Positions 52,095-61,414 of a DNA stretch of 64,000 nt are shown piece by piece (within the stretch, counting starts at the first letter, position 1; every line of letters begins with the position of its first letter). Source of the DNA: Massilia sp. Root335 (GTDB lineage: Bacteria > Pseudomonadota > Gammaproteobacteria > Burkholderiales > Burkholderiaceae_D); assembly GCF_001425685.1 (NCBI RefSeq), contig NZ_LMCY01000026.1, positions 215,590 through 279,589 on the forward strand. Direction: 5' to 3'. Below the pieces are notes generated by a model. The model did not search any database. It saw nothing but the letters and a program-made list of their open reading frames with translations, and had not been told where the DNA came from. The position numbers and the translations under genes were made by a program.

Positions 52095-54932
52095 TCAATA
52101 AGTTCCGAACCAAGCCACGCCGACTGATTTCTCACCCGGCGTCACCGCAAAATTCGAACGCGTATCCGTGCGCTGGGCCTGCCACAACCAGCCGCCGACT
52201 GCCATGCCGAGCACGCCGCCGGCGACGACGTCGGACACCCAGTGCTCGCGCCCTGCGGTACGTCCCAACGAACCGGCGGCGGCCAGGCCATACAGCCACG
52301 GCGCATCGTATTCCTGGGCGAACGGCGTCACCGCAGCGAACGCGACGGTGGCGTGGTTGGACGGGAACGATGCGTTCGAACGATCCGTCGCCCTGCTCCA
52401 CTGTCCCAGCCCTTCATTCGGCCGCGCCCGCCCGACGACATGCTTGGTCGCGATCGACAAGGCCGCGGCACCGGCGATCGATTCCAGCGAGATGATACCA
52501 ATGTTTTGCATGCGCGCATCGCCGAACGCGACCGCGCTCGCGGCCGCACCAGCCAGTACGACGGGCGTCGCCTTGCCGACATTGTTCCAGGCACGCGCGA
52601 CGCTCGATCCCTCATGCTTCTTCATGAAGCGGTCGACCGGCTTGTCGAGCAAGGCACCGGCGAGGATGGCGCCGCCGCCGAGCACGGCACCATTGGCCCA
52701 TTGCGGCAGCGTCGGCGTCGTCTTGACGGACTGCTCGACGCGCATGCGGAACAGAGGCCACGGGTTCGGCATGGCGTCGACGGGCGGATGCACGGCGGGC
52801 AGGTTCTGCTCGTCGCGCCGCTCGGCGAAATTGCCGAGGCCGTCGAACGTGTTCAGGTCGCGGCGCGGCTGCTCGACGAGGTCGTACAGGTCGCCCGGGC
52901 TTGCGACCATCTGGCCGACGTCGCGGGTCCAGGGCGAGAGGCCGATGCTGGCCGAGGCCTGGGAGTCAAGTGGCAGCATGACATTCAGCGGCACCGACAA
53001 GAAGACGCCCTTGTCGTTGTAGGGATTCGACGGTGTGCCTGGATTGGTGATATCGCGACCGTTGGTCCTGGTGTACCAAATACCGATCTCCACACCGGAT
53101 GGGAAGCGACGCTTGAACTCAAGGCGCACACCATTATCCTTTGCAAGGAAGCGACCTGCTCGCGCCGTCGCCGTGACATCGTATGGAAGCTTGTAATGCA
53201 AGGCCGTGAAGCCGGTCACAGTCTGGTAGTCGCGCTTGTCGAACCATCCCTTCACACCACGCTGCTGCAGGGCGTCGATGGACATGTCTGCCGCCCAGCG
53301 GCTGTCCTTGGGCAGGTACAGTATTTGCCCCCCGACACCTCGGTACATTTCCTCGTATAGCCCCCCGGACACGCGTGCATAGACACGCTCAGCTGGCATC
53401 ATGTACTGATTAAGCATGAGACGATTAAGCTTGAAGCGGCCACCACGCTTATAGTCGGCAATGTCAGTGCGCACATGCGGCAACAGACTGTTGGACGGCT
53501 GCGTGACACCCGAGACGTTCTCAAACAAGTCCAGCTTGAGGTCGCTGTTCAGGTACAAGCCCTCCGCCAGGCGTCGGTCATAATTGGCTGCGGCCCACAA
53601 TTCGTAGCGCAACGCTCCGCTCGGATCATTGAAGAAGAATGATACCTTGGGGATGACTTTGAACCGGTTGGCCTCGCGATCCTCCGAGACCAACTGCACC
53701 GTGTTGCCATCCTGACCAACCTGGACATGCAGGCTACCCTCGTCTCCAATTGCTGCCAGTAAGCCTTGCTGTTCTTCGCCGATCTGATCGCTGGGCCGCG
53801 CGTAGCGCACATTAACCGTCTGCAGAAAGTCCTCGCGATTGACCAGTCCGGTGAAGTAATCTGTAAGCCGTTGAAGGTCGATAAACTCATAAGTTACTAC
53901 GGACTGCTCCAGCTTTGTGTATGTCACCTGGATCGCGCGCGTACCTCGCGGCGCAAACGCGAGCGCTGTGCGCACGGCACGGCCCACCGCACGGCCCATG
54001 TTCGAGATGCGGCTATTGGTCAGCGACAGCTTGAGCGTATTATCTTCGAACGTCACGCGGACATTCTTGAAATCCTGCTTGACAAGTGCCTGCACCAATT
54101 CAGCGCCATGGCTGGCATGCAGTTGCCACTCGTCGACGCCGACTTGTGGAGGCGCCTTCTTGGGATCGAACGGGGCCGGCTCATACAGTTTTGGGATGAA
54201 CTCGCGTTGGTCGAACGGAATGCTGAGGTAGGCGTTCGCACTGAAGTGATCGCGTTGGCGGGCGATTTGGGCGCCCAACCAACCCCAACGATATTCCACG
54301 GCGATCGCCGGCCCCTTTTTATGCCTGTCGGCGCCTGACTCACTGGCTCGAAAGTCGTTTTTATAATCGGTGGCGTCATACTCGCCAACAAATGCCCAGC
54401 CAGGTACAGCAACGGGTGCCCAGCGAATGCCCGCAAACGCACCCCTTGGACGATTCTTCCCCAGCCCGATGGTGGCCTCGACATTGCGCGCGGCACCGAA
54501 CGTTTTAGTCGCGACAACGTACTTGCCCGCAAATAATTCCGTTCCAAATATATCAGTTTTACCAACAGCGACCGACGGCAAATACCGGCCTTCCTGCCAA
54601 AGCATCAGTTTGCCATCGATGACCTTATCCTTGTAGCGACCGTAATTACTGCCATAGCCGCCGGCGACATTGGTGAATCCCGCAATATTGCTGATACCAA
54701 CATAGCGGCCCGTTATCTGCAGGTACGGCAAAAGCGTCGCGGTAACCCAAAAGCTGTCGTATGGCTTATCATGACCAAGCCCGACGCTGACGGTACCGTC
54801 AGCCTCGACAAAAGCGCTTGGCATGTTGATATATCCCGACTGTCCCTGCAAAGTTGGGGTGGCACCGAAAGAATTCGCCGCACCCAGGGCAACCCAGCTG
54901 ACTTGCAGAGATTTTTTTAATATCTTAATCAA
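52095..54932 (-). CDS. YjbH/GfcD outer-membrane polysaccharide protein fused to a PAP2 phosphatase
   Basis: A 945-residue protein. Signal peptide near 1-24, then YjbH (DUF940) domain (about 25-700): GQSGYINMPSAFVEADGTVS, LPYLQITGRYVGISNIAGFT, FAGIRWAPVAVPGWAFVGEY and GVEIGIWYTRTNGRDITNPG. The C-terminal part (about 735-930) is a PAP2 phosphatase with all three motifs: KHVVGRARP (830-838), PSNH (857-860) and GRTAGREHWVSD (890-901; R-x5-H-x3-D). YjbH is part of capsule/exopolysaccharide export; PAP2 enzymes can recycle undecaprenyl pyrophosphate. The start is a TTG at 54932; an in-frame TGA lies a few codons upstream. A GC drop occurs toward its 5' end. Confidence 0.88.
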   Translation of the reverse strand: MIKILKKSLQVSWVALGAANSFGATPTLQGQSGYINMPSAFVEADGTVSVGLGHDKPYDSFWVTATLLPYLQITGRYVGISNIAGFTNVAGGYGSNYGRYKDKVIDGKLMLWQEGRYLPSVAVGKTDIFGTELFAGKYVVATKTFGAARNVEATIGLGKNRPRGAFAGIRWAPVAVPGWAFVGEYDATDYKNDFRASESGADRHKKGPAIAVEYRWGWLGAQIARQRDHFSANAYLSIPFDQREFIPKLYEPAPFDPKKAPPQVGVDEWQLHASHGAELVQALVKQDFKNVRVTFEDNTLKLSLTNSRISNMGRAVGRAVRTALAFAPRGTRAIQVTYTKLEQSVVTYEFIDLQRLTDYFTGLVNREDFLQTVNVRYARPSDQIGEEQQGLLAAIGDEGSLHVQVGQDGNTVQLVSEDREANRFKVIPKVSFFFNDPSGALRYELWAAANYDRRLAEGLYLNSDLKLDLFENVSGVTQPSNSLLPHVRTDIADYKRGGRFKLNRLMLNQYMMPAERVYARVSGGLYEEMYRGVGGQILYLPKDSRWAADMSIDALQQRGVKGWFDKRDYQTVTGFTALHYKLPYDVTATARAGRFLAKDNGVRLEFKRRFPSGVEIGIWYTRTNGRDITNPGTPSNPYNDKGVFLSVPLNVMLPLDSQASASIGLSPWTRDVGQMVASPGDLYDLVEQPRRDLNTFDGLGNFAERRDEQNLPAVHPPVDAMPNPWPLFRMRVEQSVKTTPTLPQWANGAVLGGGAILAGALLDKPVDRFMKKHEGSSVARAWNNVGKATPVVLAGAAASAVAFGDARMQNIGIISLESIAGAAALSIATKHVVGRARPNEGLGQWSRATDRSNASFPSNHATVAFAAVTPFAQEYDAPWLYGLAAAGSLGRTAGREHWVSDVVAGGVLGMAVGGWLWQAQRTDTRSNFAVTPGEKSVGVAWFGTY

Positions 54933-55027
54933 ATGTTTAATCGAAGTATTGAAAATTCATCGGTCAAGCGGCCAACACAAGCTGAAATATCAGCGCATAA
55001 TTGCGTATGATATACAAGCCGCAACAA

Positions 55028-55894
55028 TCAAACGGATACGCTTTCGGGGCGTTCAGCGGACGAAGTCTGCTTAGGCGAAAAACAGAGGAATCGAATCGCA
55101 CTAGCCAAGTGCCAACGAAGGTGTCGCAAGCTCTTCCGGCTTGCACGTTGGGCGTCGTGGATTACGGACGTCGCAGGTTGCAAGATCGTTTGCCAACCGT
55201 TCAGCTTCAGGCGTCGGCACACGTCAGCATCTTCCATATACATGAAATAACGGGTATCGAAGCCGCCAACTGCCTCGAATGCTCTGCTGCGAAATACGAC
55301 AAACATTCCAGCAGCCCAGTCAACTTGCAACAGTTGATCCGGAATAGCATAGTCCGCTTCTCGTCGACGCAATACCACGCGCTTCAGTAGCCTGCCAATT
55401 GTCGGATAACGCCTGACGCTGTCCTCCGTGCCGCCACCCGGCGCCAATACCTTCGGCGCCACAGCGCCGACCGTCGGACTTACGAAAGGCGCAAACATGA
55501 GGTCCATCGAAAAGTCCTGCAGCCGAATATCTGGATTGACGATGACGAAGTATGCGCAGTTCACCTTTTCGAAAGCTTGATTATGGTTTTCACCAAAACC
55601 CTTTGCCTGAGAATTCCTAATGGTAACAAGAGACAAATCGGTGAATTCAACAAGACAACTCTCATCCTCGGGAATATTGATCGTAAGAATGATTGTGAGA
55701 TTCAAGAAATTAAGCCTACGGAGATCGCACAGCAGGTTCTTGATCAACCGGAGTTGCCCATGGCTAACGATCGAGAAAACGATATGACGCTCGACGTCGA
55801 TTTGTTTATTTAAATAAGCGGCGCGGTCCACAGGATGAATTTTATAAGGTTGAAATTTCTTAAAAAAACTCGTAAGGGTAGAACACAACACCAC
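55028..55894 (-). CDS. GT2-family glycosyltransferase (WbbL/rhamnosyltransferase-like)
   Basis: A 288-residue glycosyltransferase. A GT-A fold: IVFSIVSHGQLRLIKNLLCD, YFVIVNPDIRL (nucleotide-sugar motif NPD), VGAVAPKVLAPGGGTEDSVR, and VDWAAGMFVVFRSRAFEAVG, GFDTRYFMYMEDADVCRRLK (the ED acceptor motif). This pattern is typical of rhamnosyltransferases, and rfbBDAC makes the donor. It starts within GTG GTG TTG just after GGAGG, so the true start may be up to two codons inside. It overlaps the EpsG-type gene by 35 bases. Codon use is more AT-rich than in the flagellar genes. Confidence 0.9.
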   Translation of the reverse strand: MVLCSTLTSFFKKFQPYKIHPVDRAAYLNKQIDVERHIVFSIVSHGQLRLIKNLLCDLRRLNFLNLTIILTINIPEDESCLVEFTDLSLVTIRNSQAKGFGENHNQAFEKVNCAYFVIVNPDIRLQDFSMDLMFAPFVSPTVGAVAPKVLAPGGGTEDSVRRYPTIGRLLKRVVLRRREADYAIPDQLLQVDWAAGMFVVFRSRAFEAVGGFDTRYFMYMEDADVCRRLKLNGWQTILQPATSVIHDAQRASRKSLRHLRWHLASAIRFLCFSPKQTSSAERPESVSV

Positions 55895-56879
55895 CCTCCG
55901 ATCCGACGAGAAAAACCTGGCGCAGAAAATTGGCGACGCTAAGCAATCCGGTTAATATCAACAACGTCGTAATAGTGCGCTGTCTATACGTTGTCAAATT
56001 TTGTGCGACAAAAATCGTCATGATAAACACACCCAATTGCAGGACGCGCAAGCCGGCATACGATACCGCACTGGTAACGAGGCCGGCGGCGAAAACCAGT
56101 AAGCCAAGTGTTCTCAAATTGACGCCGAGTCGAAAAGGAATGCGGTTGATTCTACTTATCAATAACAGCATCATGAACTGGAACAACGGCATGACGCCCG
56201 AAAAAACACCGGGGCGAGCAAAGTCCGAGTACGATTCGGACTTCCCAGCAAAATACGAAAAGTAGAGCAGGTCCTGAACGTTAAGCAGCAACAAGAAAGG
56301 CAACGCGAAAACGATAACACTGGGTGCGAGAAAAATCAGTACGAGCAGACTGCTGTGCGCTGAAATAGGCGGCAACAAATAGCCCACACGAAATCTTGAG
56401 GAAGAATTTACGAAATAATGCATTGCTACCGTTGCAATTGCAAACGCAAGTCCATAGCGCAAGCCATTGAAGGTGGCGTCGATGAACAGGATTGGCAGTA
56501 GCAGCAATCCGAACAACGGGAGCGTACGATCGATTTTGGACGCACCAAATGAATAAAGTAGCAGACAAAGCGAGGCATGGATAAAAGCGAAACCATTAAA
56601 CCCAAGTCCGATTACTTTGGTAACCGCGAACAGAACGCCAAAAATCGGATCGACCGACAACGGATTATAATCCGTCAAGTTGAATATATCGAACGCCTGA
56701 CGGTAGTTTTCGGTATCAGTTCCTACATTACCGCGCATTGCTGCAAGGATCGCGACAGGTAGATATCCCGAGAGGTAGAAAAGGAACTTGTGCCGCTCCC
56801 AAGCCCAAGGTGCCAGCACGTAAAATGCAAAAGGCAACAACAGGATTACGGGATACAGAATGACCGATACGATTTCCAT
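55860..56879 (-). CDS. EpsG-family polysaccharide polymerase (Wzy-like)
   Basis: Integral membrane protein of 339 residues, about ten helices, in the middle of the polysaccharide genes. The EpsG signature MRGNVGTDTENYRQAF lies at residues 48-63, and FNGLRYGLAFAIATVAMHYF carries the conserved NxxR. It probably joins repeat units in the periplasm. It begins right after the upstream glycosyltransferase (3 bases) and overlaps the next by 35. Polymerases are variable, so the call is by signature and context. Confidence 0.85.
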   Translation of the reverse strand: MEIVSVILYPVILLLPFAFYVLAPWAWERHKFLFYLSGYLPVAILAAMRGNVGTDTENYRQAFDIFNLTDYNPLSVDPIFGVLFAVTKVIGLGFNGFAFIHASLCLLLYSFGASKIDRTLPLFGLLLLPILFIDATFNGLRYGLAFAIATVAMHYFVNSSSRFRVGYLLPPISAHSSLLVLIFLAPSVIVFALPFLLLLNVQDLLYFSYFAGKSESYSDFARPGVFSGVMPLFQFMMLLLISRINRIPFRLGVNLRTLGLLVFAAGLVTSAVSYAGLRVLQLGVFIMTIFVAQNLTTYRQRTITTLLILTGLLSVANFLRQVFLVGSEGGVVFYPYEFF

Positions 56880-56882
56880 GGA

Positions 56883-58076
56883 TCAAACGTTCGAGTCAAC
56901 CGCGGACATACGAGTCACGCTTTCCGCGCCGGCGAATGGGCGCTCCGCAATGATTTTCTCGATCCGATCGGCAGCCTCTTTGGAGTTTTCGAAAGAATCA
57001 TAGCGGAGAAATTGCGAACCCGACATACGCTCGCTGATGCGACGCCAAACGGCCCCGAACACATAGCCCGCTTCTGCTAAAGCCGACTTCGCAACATCGA
57101 CAATCATTCCAAAGTTACGTCGGCGAATATAGGCTTTAAAAGGAACTCTGATGTCTTTTCCGTAGCCCCGTGTATAAAGTGCACATTTAAGATAGAGATT
57201 GAAAAAATTCGCCAGACCGACCTTGTCGGTTCGCTCAAGTGCTTTCAACATAGAGAACGACCAAACCGTCGGAACCGAATAGTATTCCGGAACGCGCTCA
57301 TCCCAGATCAAATTGCGAAACGGAGCAATATGACTGTTTTCTCTCAGCTTTCCGAGATGGGTTCCATTGGAACTTGTGCCGGAAGTACTACCGCCAGACA
57401 GGCCAGGCACAATCACCGGGTAGTCCACATGAATCAACGTTCGGCATTCACACGCCAACAAGGTGGAACTATAGACGTCAGGGCTGACACCACCAAACAG
57501 TGCTCCATATTTATGTTCGATCCTTTCCAGCAGAGAGCGTCTGATCAGACCGGCATAAATACGAGGCATATTTTGCGGCCCAGTACCAAGCTTCGCTGCA
57601 GCCCGCTTCAGTTCGCGCCGCGGATCAAGCTGTTTAATGGCACCGGCAAACGCGCTCGCCCCGATGGTCGCCGCATCGAAGGTGCCACGACGACGGTGCA
57701 CGAAATCGGGCCACCAATAGGTCAAAGGAAACGAGAATGTGACTGCTTCAACACCGGCCTTCAGCGCATAATTCGCGACATCCATGACGGCAGAGGTGAC
57801 GATATCGTCATCGCCGACACAGGTTACAAATTGACCGCTGGCATGACGAATCGCTTCGTTAAAATTATCGACGACGGAAAAATCAGGACTCGTACGAACG
57901 TAGACGATTTTGTCAAAAAGACCACACTCCCGCAAAGTGTTGAGCAGGCTGTCGTCGGCAGCACTATCCGCGACTACGACCTCGCACTGGTCTCCCAGCG
58001 TCACACAAGCGTTGATAGTCCAACGAGCATACTGAGCGCGGTTCTTAGTCGGAATAACAATTGAAACTAAAGCCAT
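56883..58076 (-). CDS. Glycosyltransferase family 2 protein
   Basis: A 397-residue transferase with a GT-A N-terminal domain: LVSIVIPTKNRAQYARWTIN, VVVADSAADDSLLNTLRECG, NFNEAIRHASGQFVTCVGDD with a GDDDIV metal site, then a mostly helical C-terminal half that has no membrane anchor. The ATG at 58076 (MALVSIVIP) begins the domain correctly and avoids overlap with the gene upstream; a longer frame adds 12 residues. It probably adds one sugar of the repeat unit; donor unknown. It is followed by the EpsG-type gene. Confidence 0.88.
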   Translation of the reverse strand: MALVSIVIPTKNRAQYARWTINACVTLGDQCEVVVADSAADDSLLNTLRECGLFDKIVYVRTSPDFSVVDNFNEAIRHASGQFVTCVGDDDIVTSAVMDVANYALKAGVEAVTFSFPLTYWWPDFVHRRRGTFDAATIGASAFAGAIKQLDPRRELKRAAAKLGTGPQNMPRIYAGLIRRSLLERIEHKYGALFGGVSPDVYSSTLLACECRTLIHVDYPVIVPGLSGGSTSGTSSNGTHLGKLRENSHIAPFRNLIWDERVPEYYSVPTVWSFSMLKALERTDKVGLANFFNLYLKCALYTRGYGKDIRVPFKAYIRRRNFGMIVDVAKSALAEAGYVFGAVWRRISERMSGSQFLRYDSFENSKEAADRIEKIIAERPFAGAESVTRMSAVDSNV

Positions 58077-58080
58077 ATCG

Positions 58081-58968
58081 TTACCTGCACGCTGCCTGTA
58101 ATACGTTAACATTTCTCGGAAACTTCGAAATCAGATAACGCAGATTCGAAAATATGACATTACTGCCCCAAAACAAAAGAGACAGGGGACGCACTATCTT
58201 ATAGAAAATACGATCGACACTGCGACAACGCTGGAGTACATCAGGTTCTATATATCCGCCGAATTTGGCAAAACAACGGATCTTCTCGGACAACAACACG
58301 CCATCGATGGGCAAGCTCGAATTCTGATACCAGCCCAAATGCACGGCCTCCACTTCCGGGTCCGTACGACATGTGTAATAGTGCGGACGCGTCAGACTTG
58401 CATGTCCGACACTAAACCTGAACGCTCGCCCGAGGAAGAAGTCGGTGCGATAAATCGCGAGCGTAGTGTCGACCGGAGCGATGATATTGCTGCCAATACG
58501 TGGATTTCCCAGGAAACGCTGCTTTTGGCGGTTGACAGATTCCTTCAACACCGGATTGTCGATATCGTCGGTGCGCAGAGACATACCCAACTTACCTATA
58601 CAGGCATGATGCCCCATCTGCTGAACCAGATAACTCAGCCAACACTCGGCTCCTTTGACTTGCGCAGGAAGTACGATATCGGCGTCCGAAAAAACATAAT
58701 ATGGCGCATCTTTCGGCCAATCCGCATGATGCAACGCCGCGTTGAAGCCCAAAACCCAATTGTTTCTGCGAGACCTGATAAGCGTCAGATGTGGCGTACG
58801 GGAGAGGCGCTGAAAATGCGTCTCACGATCGGCGACACTCGACGCATTGTCCACCACGAAAATCCGATATGGAATTTTTGTCGTCACGTTAATCGAATCG
58901 AGCATCGAAAACAGACTTTTGAACTCGTTTCGATGCAGAATAACGATAGGAATCACGCTTTTATGCAT
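58081..58968 (-). CDS. Glycosyltransferase, GT-A type
   Basis: A 295-residue protein with VIPIVILHRNEFKSLFSMLD, RIFVVDNASSVADRETHFQR, NNWVLGFNAALHHADW and YYVFSDADIVLPAQVKGAEC (DAD metal site). The C-terminal half is Tyr/Arg-rich, with no membrane helix. It resembles small family-2 transferases. The ATG at 58968 gives the proper domain start; a TTG at 59022 would add 18 residues and overlap the fnlA-type stop by 10 bases. Acceptor and donor unknown. Part of the same minus-strand run. Confidence 0.85.
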   Translation of the reverse strand: MHKSVIPIVILHRNEFKSLFSMLDSINVTTKIPYRIFVVDNASSVADRETHFQRLSRTPHLTLIRSRRNNWVLGFNAALHHADWPKDAPYYVFSDADIVLPAQVKGAECWLSYLVQQMGHHACIGKLGMSLRTDDIDNPVLKESVNRQKQRFLGNPRIGSNIIAPVDTTLAIYRTDFFLGRAFRFSVGHASLTRPHYYTCRTDPEVEAVHLGWYQNSSLPIDGVLLSEKIRCFAKFGGYIEPDVLQRCRSVDRIFYKIVRPLSLLFWGSNVIFSNLRYLISKFPRNVNVLQAACR

Positions 58969-59012
58969 ATTTTCGCCAATACTAATAAAGCGACAAATCG
59001 GGCCGCATCGAA

Positions 59013-60029
59013 TCAGGACCAACCTTTTAATTCATCACGAATGTACTGCAGCGTCATTAGAAGTTCGCGAATCTTTGGAATCGAAAGCTGCTCGGTGTTG
59101 TGCGAAGTGTAATCGTCAACATCATTCGCTTCCGGCTGACCTTCGAGAATAAATTTATCGTAGTTCAGATCACGGTTATCGGCGGGGATACGGTAATACT
59201 TACCCATGTCATGAGCCTTCGCCATCTCTTCGCGCGACACGAGCGATTCATAAAGTTTCTCACCATGGCGCGTACCGATAATCTTGAATGGCACGTCGCG
59301 ATCAAAGAGCTCCTTCAAAGCATGTCCAAGGTCGCCGATGGTCGAAGCCGGGGCCTTCTGAACAAAAAGATCTCCCTGCTGACCGTGCTCGAACGCATGC
59401 AACACCAAATCAACGGAGTCCTCCAACGACATCAGGAAGCGCGTCATTTTGGGATCGGTCACCGTCAACGGAGTGCCTCCCTTGATTTTCTCGACAAAAA
59501 GTGGAATTACCGACCCTCGCGAAGCCATAACATTTCCGTAACGGGTCGCGCACAACACGGTGCCGCCCTCGCGGATAGTGCGGGAACGGGCGATCATTAC
59601 CTTTTCGGCCATTGCTTTCGAAATGCCCATTGCATTAATGGGGTACACGGCTTTGTCCGTACTCAGCACGACCACGCGCCTGACATTGTTATCGATCGCG
59701 GCATTAATCACGTTCTCGGTGCCGAGAACATTGGTCCGCACAGCCTCCATCGGATAAAACTCGCACGATGGCACTTGCTTTAATGCCGCTGCATGAAACA
59801 CGAAGTCCACACCTTCCATTGCGCGATTAATGCTGTCGTAATTACGCACATCGCCAATGTAGAATTTGACTTTTGGATTATTTAGCGCGATGCGCATATC
59901 TTCCTGCTTCTTCTCGTCGCGGCTGAATACAATAATTTCCTTCACATCCGTATTCAAGAAACGGTTCAGGACAGTATTGCCAAACGACCCCGTCCCACCG
60001 GTAATCATCAGGACTTTATTGTCAAACAT
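59013..60029 (-). CDS. fnlA: UDP-GlcNAc 4,6-dehydratase/5-epimerase, FnlA/CapE/WbjB type
   Basis: First enzyme in making UDP-2-acetamido-2,6-dideoxy-L-hexoses (towards UDP-L-FucNAc). The 338-residue SDR protein has GGTGSFG (11-17), AAALKQVPSCEFYPMEAVRT, STDKAVYPINAMGISKAMAE, TRYGNVMASRGSVIPLFVEK and IGTRHGEKLYESLVSREEMA. It has Met134 in MGISK where ordinary SDRs have Tyr (YxxxK), a known trait of the CapE/FnlA group. FnlB and FnlC partners are not next to it here, so the final sugar is unclear. Gap of 23 bases after the flippase gene. Confidence 0.9.
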   Translation of the reverse strand: MFDNKVLMITGGTGSFGNTVLNRFLNTDVKEIIVFSRDEKKQEDMRIALNNPKVKFYIGDVRNYDSINRAMEGVDFVFHAAALKQVPSCEFYPMEAVRTNVLGTENVINAAIDNNVRRVVVLSTDKAVYPINAMGISKAMAEKVMIARSRTIREGGTVLCATRYGNVMASRGSVIPLFVEKIKGGTPLTVTDPKMTRFLMSLEDSVDLVLHAFEHGQQGDLFVQKAPASTIGDLGHALKELFDRDVPFKIIGTRHGEKLYESLVSREEMAKAHDMGKYYRIPADNRDLNYDKFILEGQPEANDVDDYTSHNTEQLSIPKIRELLMTLQYIRDELKGWS

Positions 60030-60052
60030 ACTTAATTACCCTTCTAACACTA

Positions 60053-61414
60053 TTACGTAAGCTGATTTATGACGTAACCGCCGATCGCTATTACGACCAG
60101 CACCTTGGCAGCAATTTTCAGTGAAACTTTCGCAGCCGGTCCGACTGTCGATGATATCGCTGCACGTATCCACGATACTGTCGTAGATAACGAATGATAA
60201 GCAGCATATGTCCAACATACCGCCTTAATGTTTCCTTTGCTGGCTGCCAGCGCGGCTACGCAGAGAGTAAGCACAGTAAGCGCGACTGAGGACAATGCTT
60301 GAAATCGATACTCCCTGGCCGCGACTAGCAGCGCATAGGGTACAAATCCCAGCGAACCGATCACATAACCCGGTAAAAGAATCGCAACGTAGTCCGCAAC
60401 CGTTGCAGCGATTGGATCATGACGCAGCCATAATTCAATCAGAGGCAATCGCCAAATCCATAATACAATCGCCGGAGCGATAGTTGCAGTTAGAATTACG
60501 TAAACAAAATGACGAGTTGTTGTCGCTGCCTCGAAATGTTTATTATCGATAACCTCCGCCAATACGCGAGGTTGAAAAAATTGACTAATCGGACTTGCCA
60601 ATAATGAAATCGGCACCATACACACCGTCATCGCCAGAAAATATGGCGCCACATCATTCGCCGAGGCCAATGCCGAGACAATCGGTTTATCGAGTTGTGT
60701 TACAGCGGCACCCGCTGCCGAAAATACAACTAGATCAAGTCCATGACGAATCAGACTTGCCACCTCACTTGGCGCAGGTTTGGTATGGTCCGACATGCCT
60801 GGATGCACCAATACTTTTTTACAGTAATAGCGCGTCAGCATGGCATGCATAATGGCAAAAAAAGCTTGAGTGCACAGAAAAGAGTCAAGCGTGGCTGATA
60901 CAAAAGCAAGTACATAGGCAGAAACGCATGCACGGATCAGTGAGCCGACGATTTGCGTCGAACTTGCGATTGCGTATGAGCGCTTCGCCAGCAGCACCGA
61001 GAAATACAGATTCTGCAACACTAGGGCCCAGAACAGTATCACACTGGCAAAAACACCCTTAGCGTCAATGTTTCCCAAAAGGCCAACTTCTTGTGCTACG
61101 AGGCTGGCAACGGCCAAGCACACATAAAATCCCGTCAGTCCCGTCTCAGCCGACAACACCAATCTGTAGGTGCTTTCCGTCGCAGATGTCGACGCCTCCC
61201 GGCCTACTATGGTCGACATGCCCAGATCCATCATGGTGAGCAGTGCCTGCAGGGACAGCACAACTGCTACGATACCAAACTGCTCGGAGCCCAGGTACCG
61301 ATGATACATAGGTAGAAAAAGCAGTCCAACAAATAAGCCTGCTGACTTCCCCAAAAACAACACTAACATGTTACCGGCAGCTTTTTTATGGCCGGTCAAT
61401 TGACTAACAATCAT
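60053..61414 (-). CDS. Wzx-type lipid-linked oligosaccharide flippase
   Basis: A 453-residue membrane protein of the MATE/Wzx superfamily with about twelve to fourteen helices. N-terminal pattern: NMLVLFLGKSAGLFVGLLFL, YHRYLGSEQFGIVAVVLSLQ, MMDLGMSTIVGREAS, typical of Wzx and oligosaccharide flippases. It should move the undecaprenyl-linked repeat unit to the periplasm before the EpsG-type protein polymerises it. Its start overlaps the end of the DegT gene by four bases. Confidence 0.9.
   Translation of the reverse strand: MIVSQLTGHKKAAGNMLVLFLGKSAGLFVGLLFLPMYHRYLGSEQFGIVAVVLSLQALLTMMDLGMSTIVGREASTSATESTYRLVLSAETGLTGFYVCLAVASLVAQEVGLLGNIDAKGVFASVILFWALVLQNLYFSVLLAKRSYAIASSTQIVGSLIRACVSAYVLAFVSATLDSFLCTQAFFAIMHAMLTRYYCKKVLVHPGMSDHTKPAPSEVASLIRHGLDLVVFSAAGAAVTQLDKPIVSALASANDVAPYFLAMTVCMVPISLLASPISQFFQPRVLAEVIDNKHFEAATTTRHFVYVILTATIAPAIVLWIWRLPLIELWLRHDPIAATVADYVAILLPGYVIGSLGFVPYALLVAAREYRFQALSSVALTVLTLCVAALAASKGNIKAVCWTYAAYHSLSTTVSWIRAAISSTVGPAAKVSLKIAAKVLVVIAIGGYVINQLT

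Noticed and set aside
58968-59022. TTG at 59022 as start of the glycosyltransferase at 58081
   Set aside because: It would add 18 residues unlike family N-termini; the ATG at 58968 begins directly before the GT-A domain. The longer form cannot be fully excluded.
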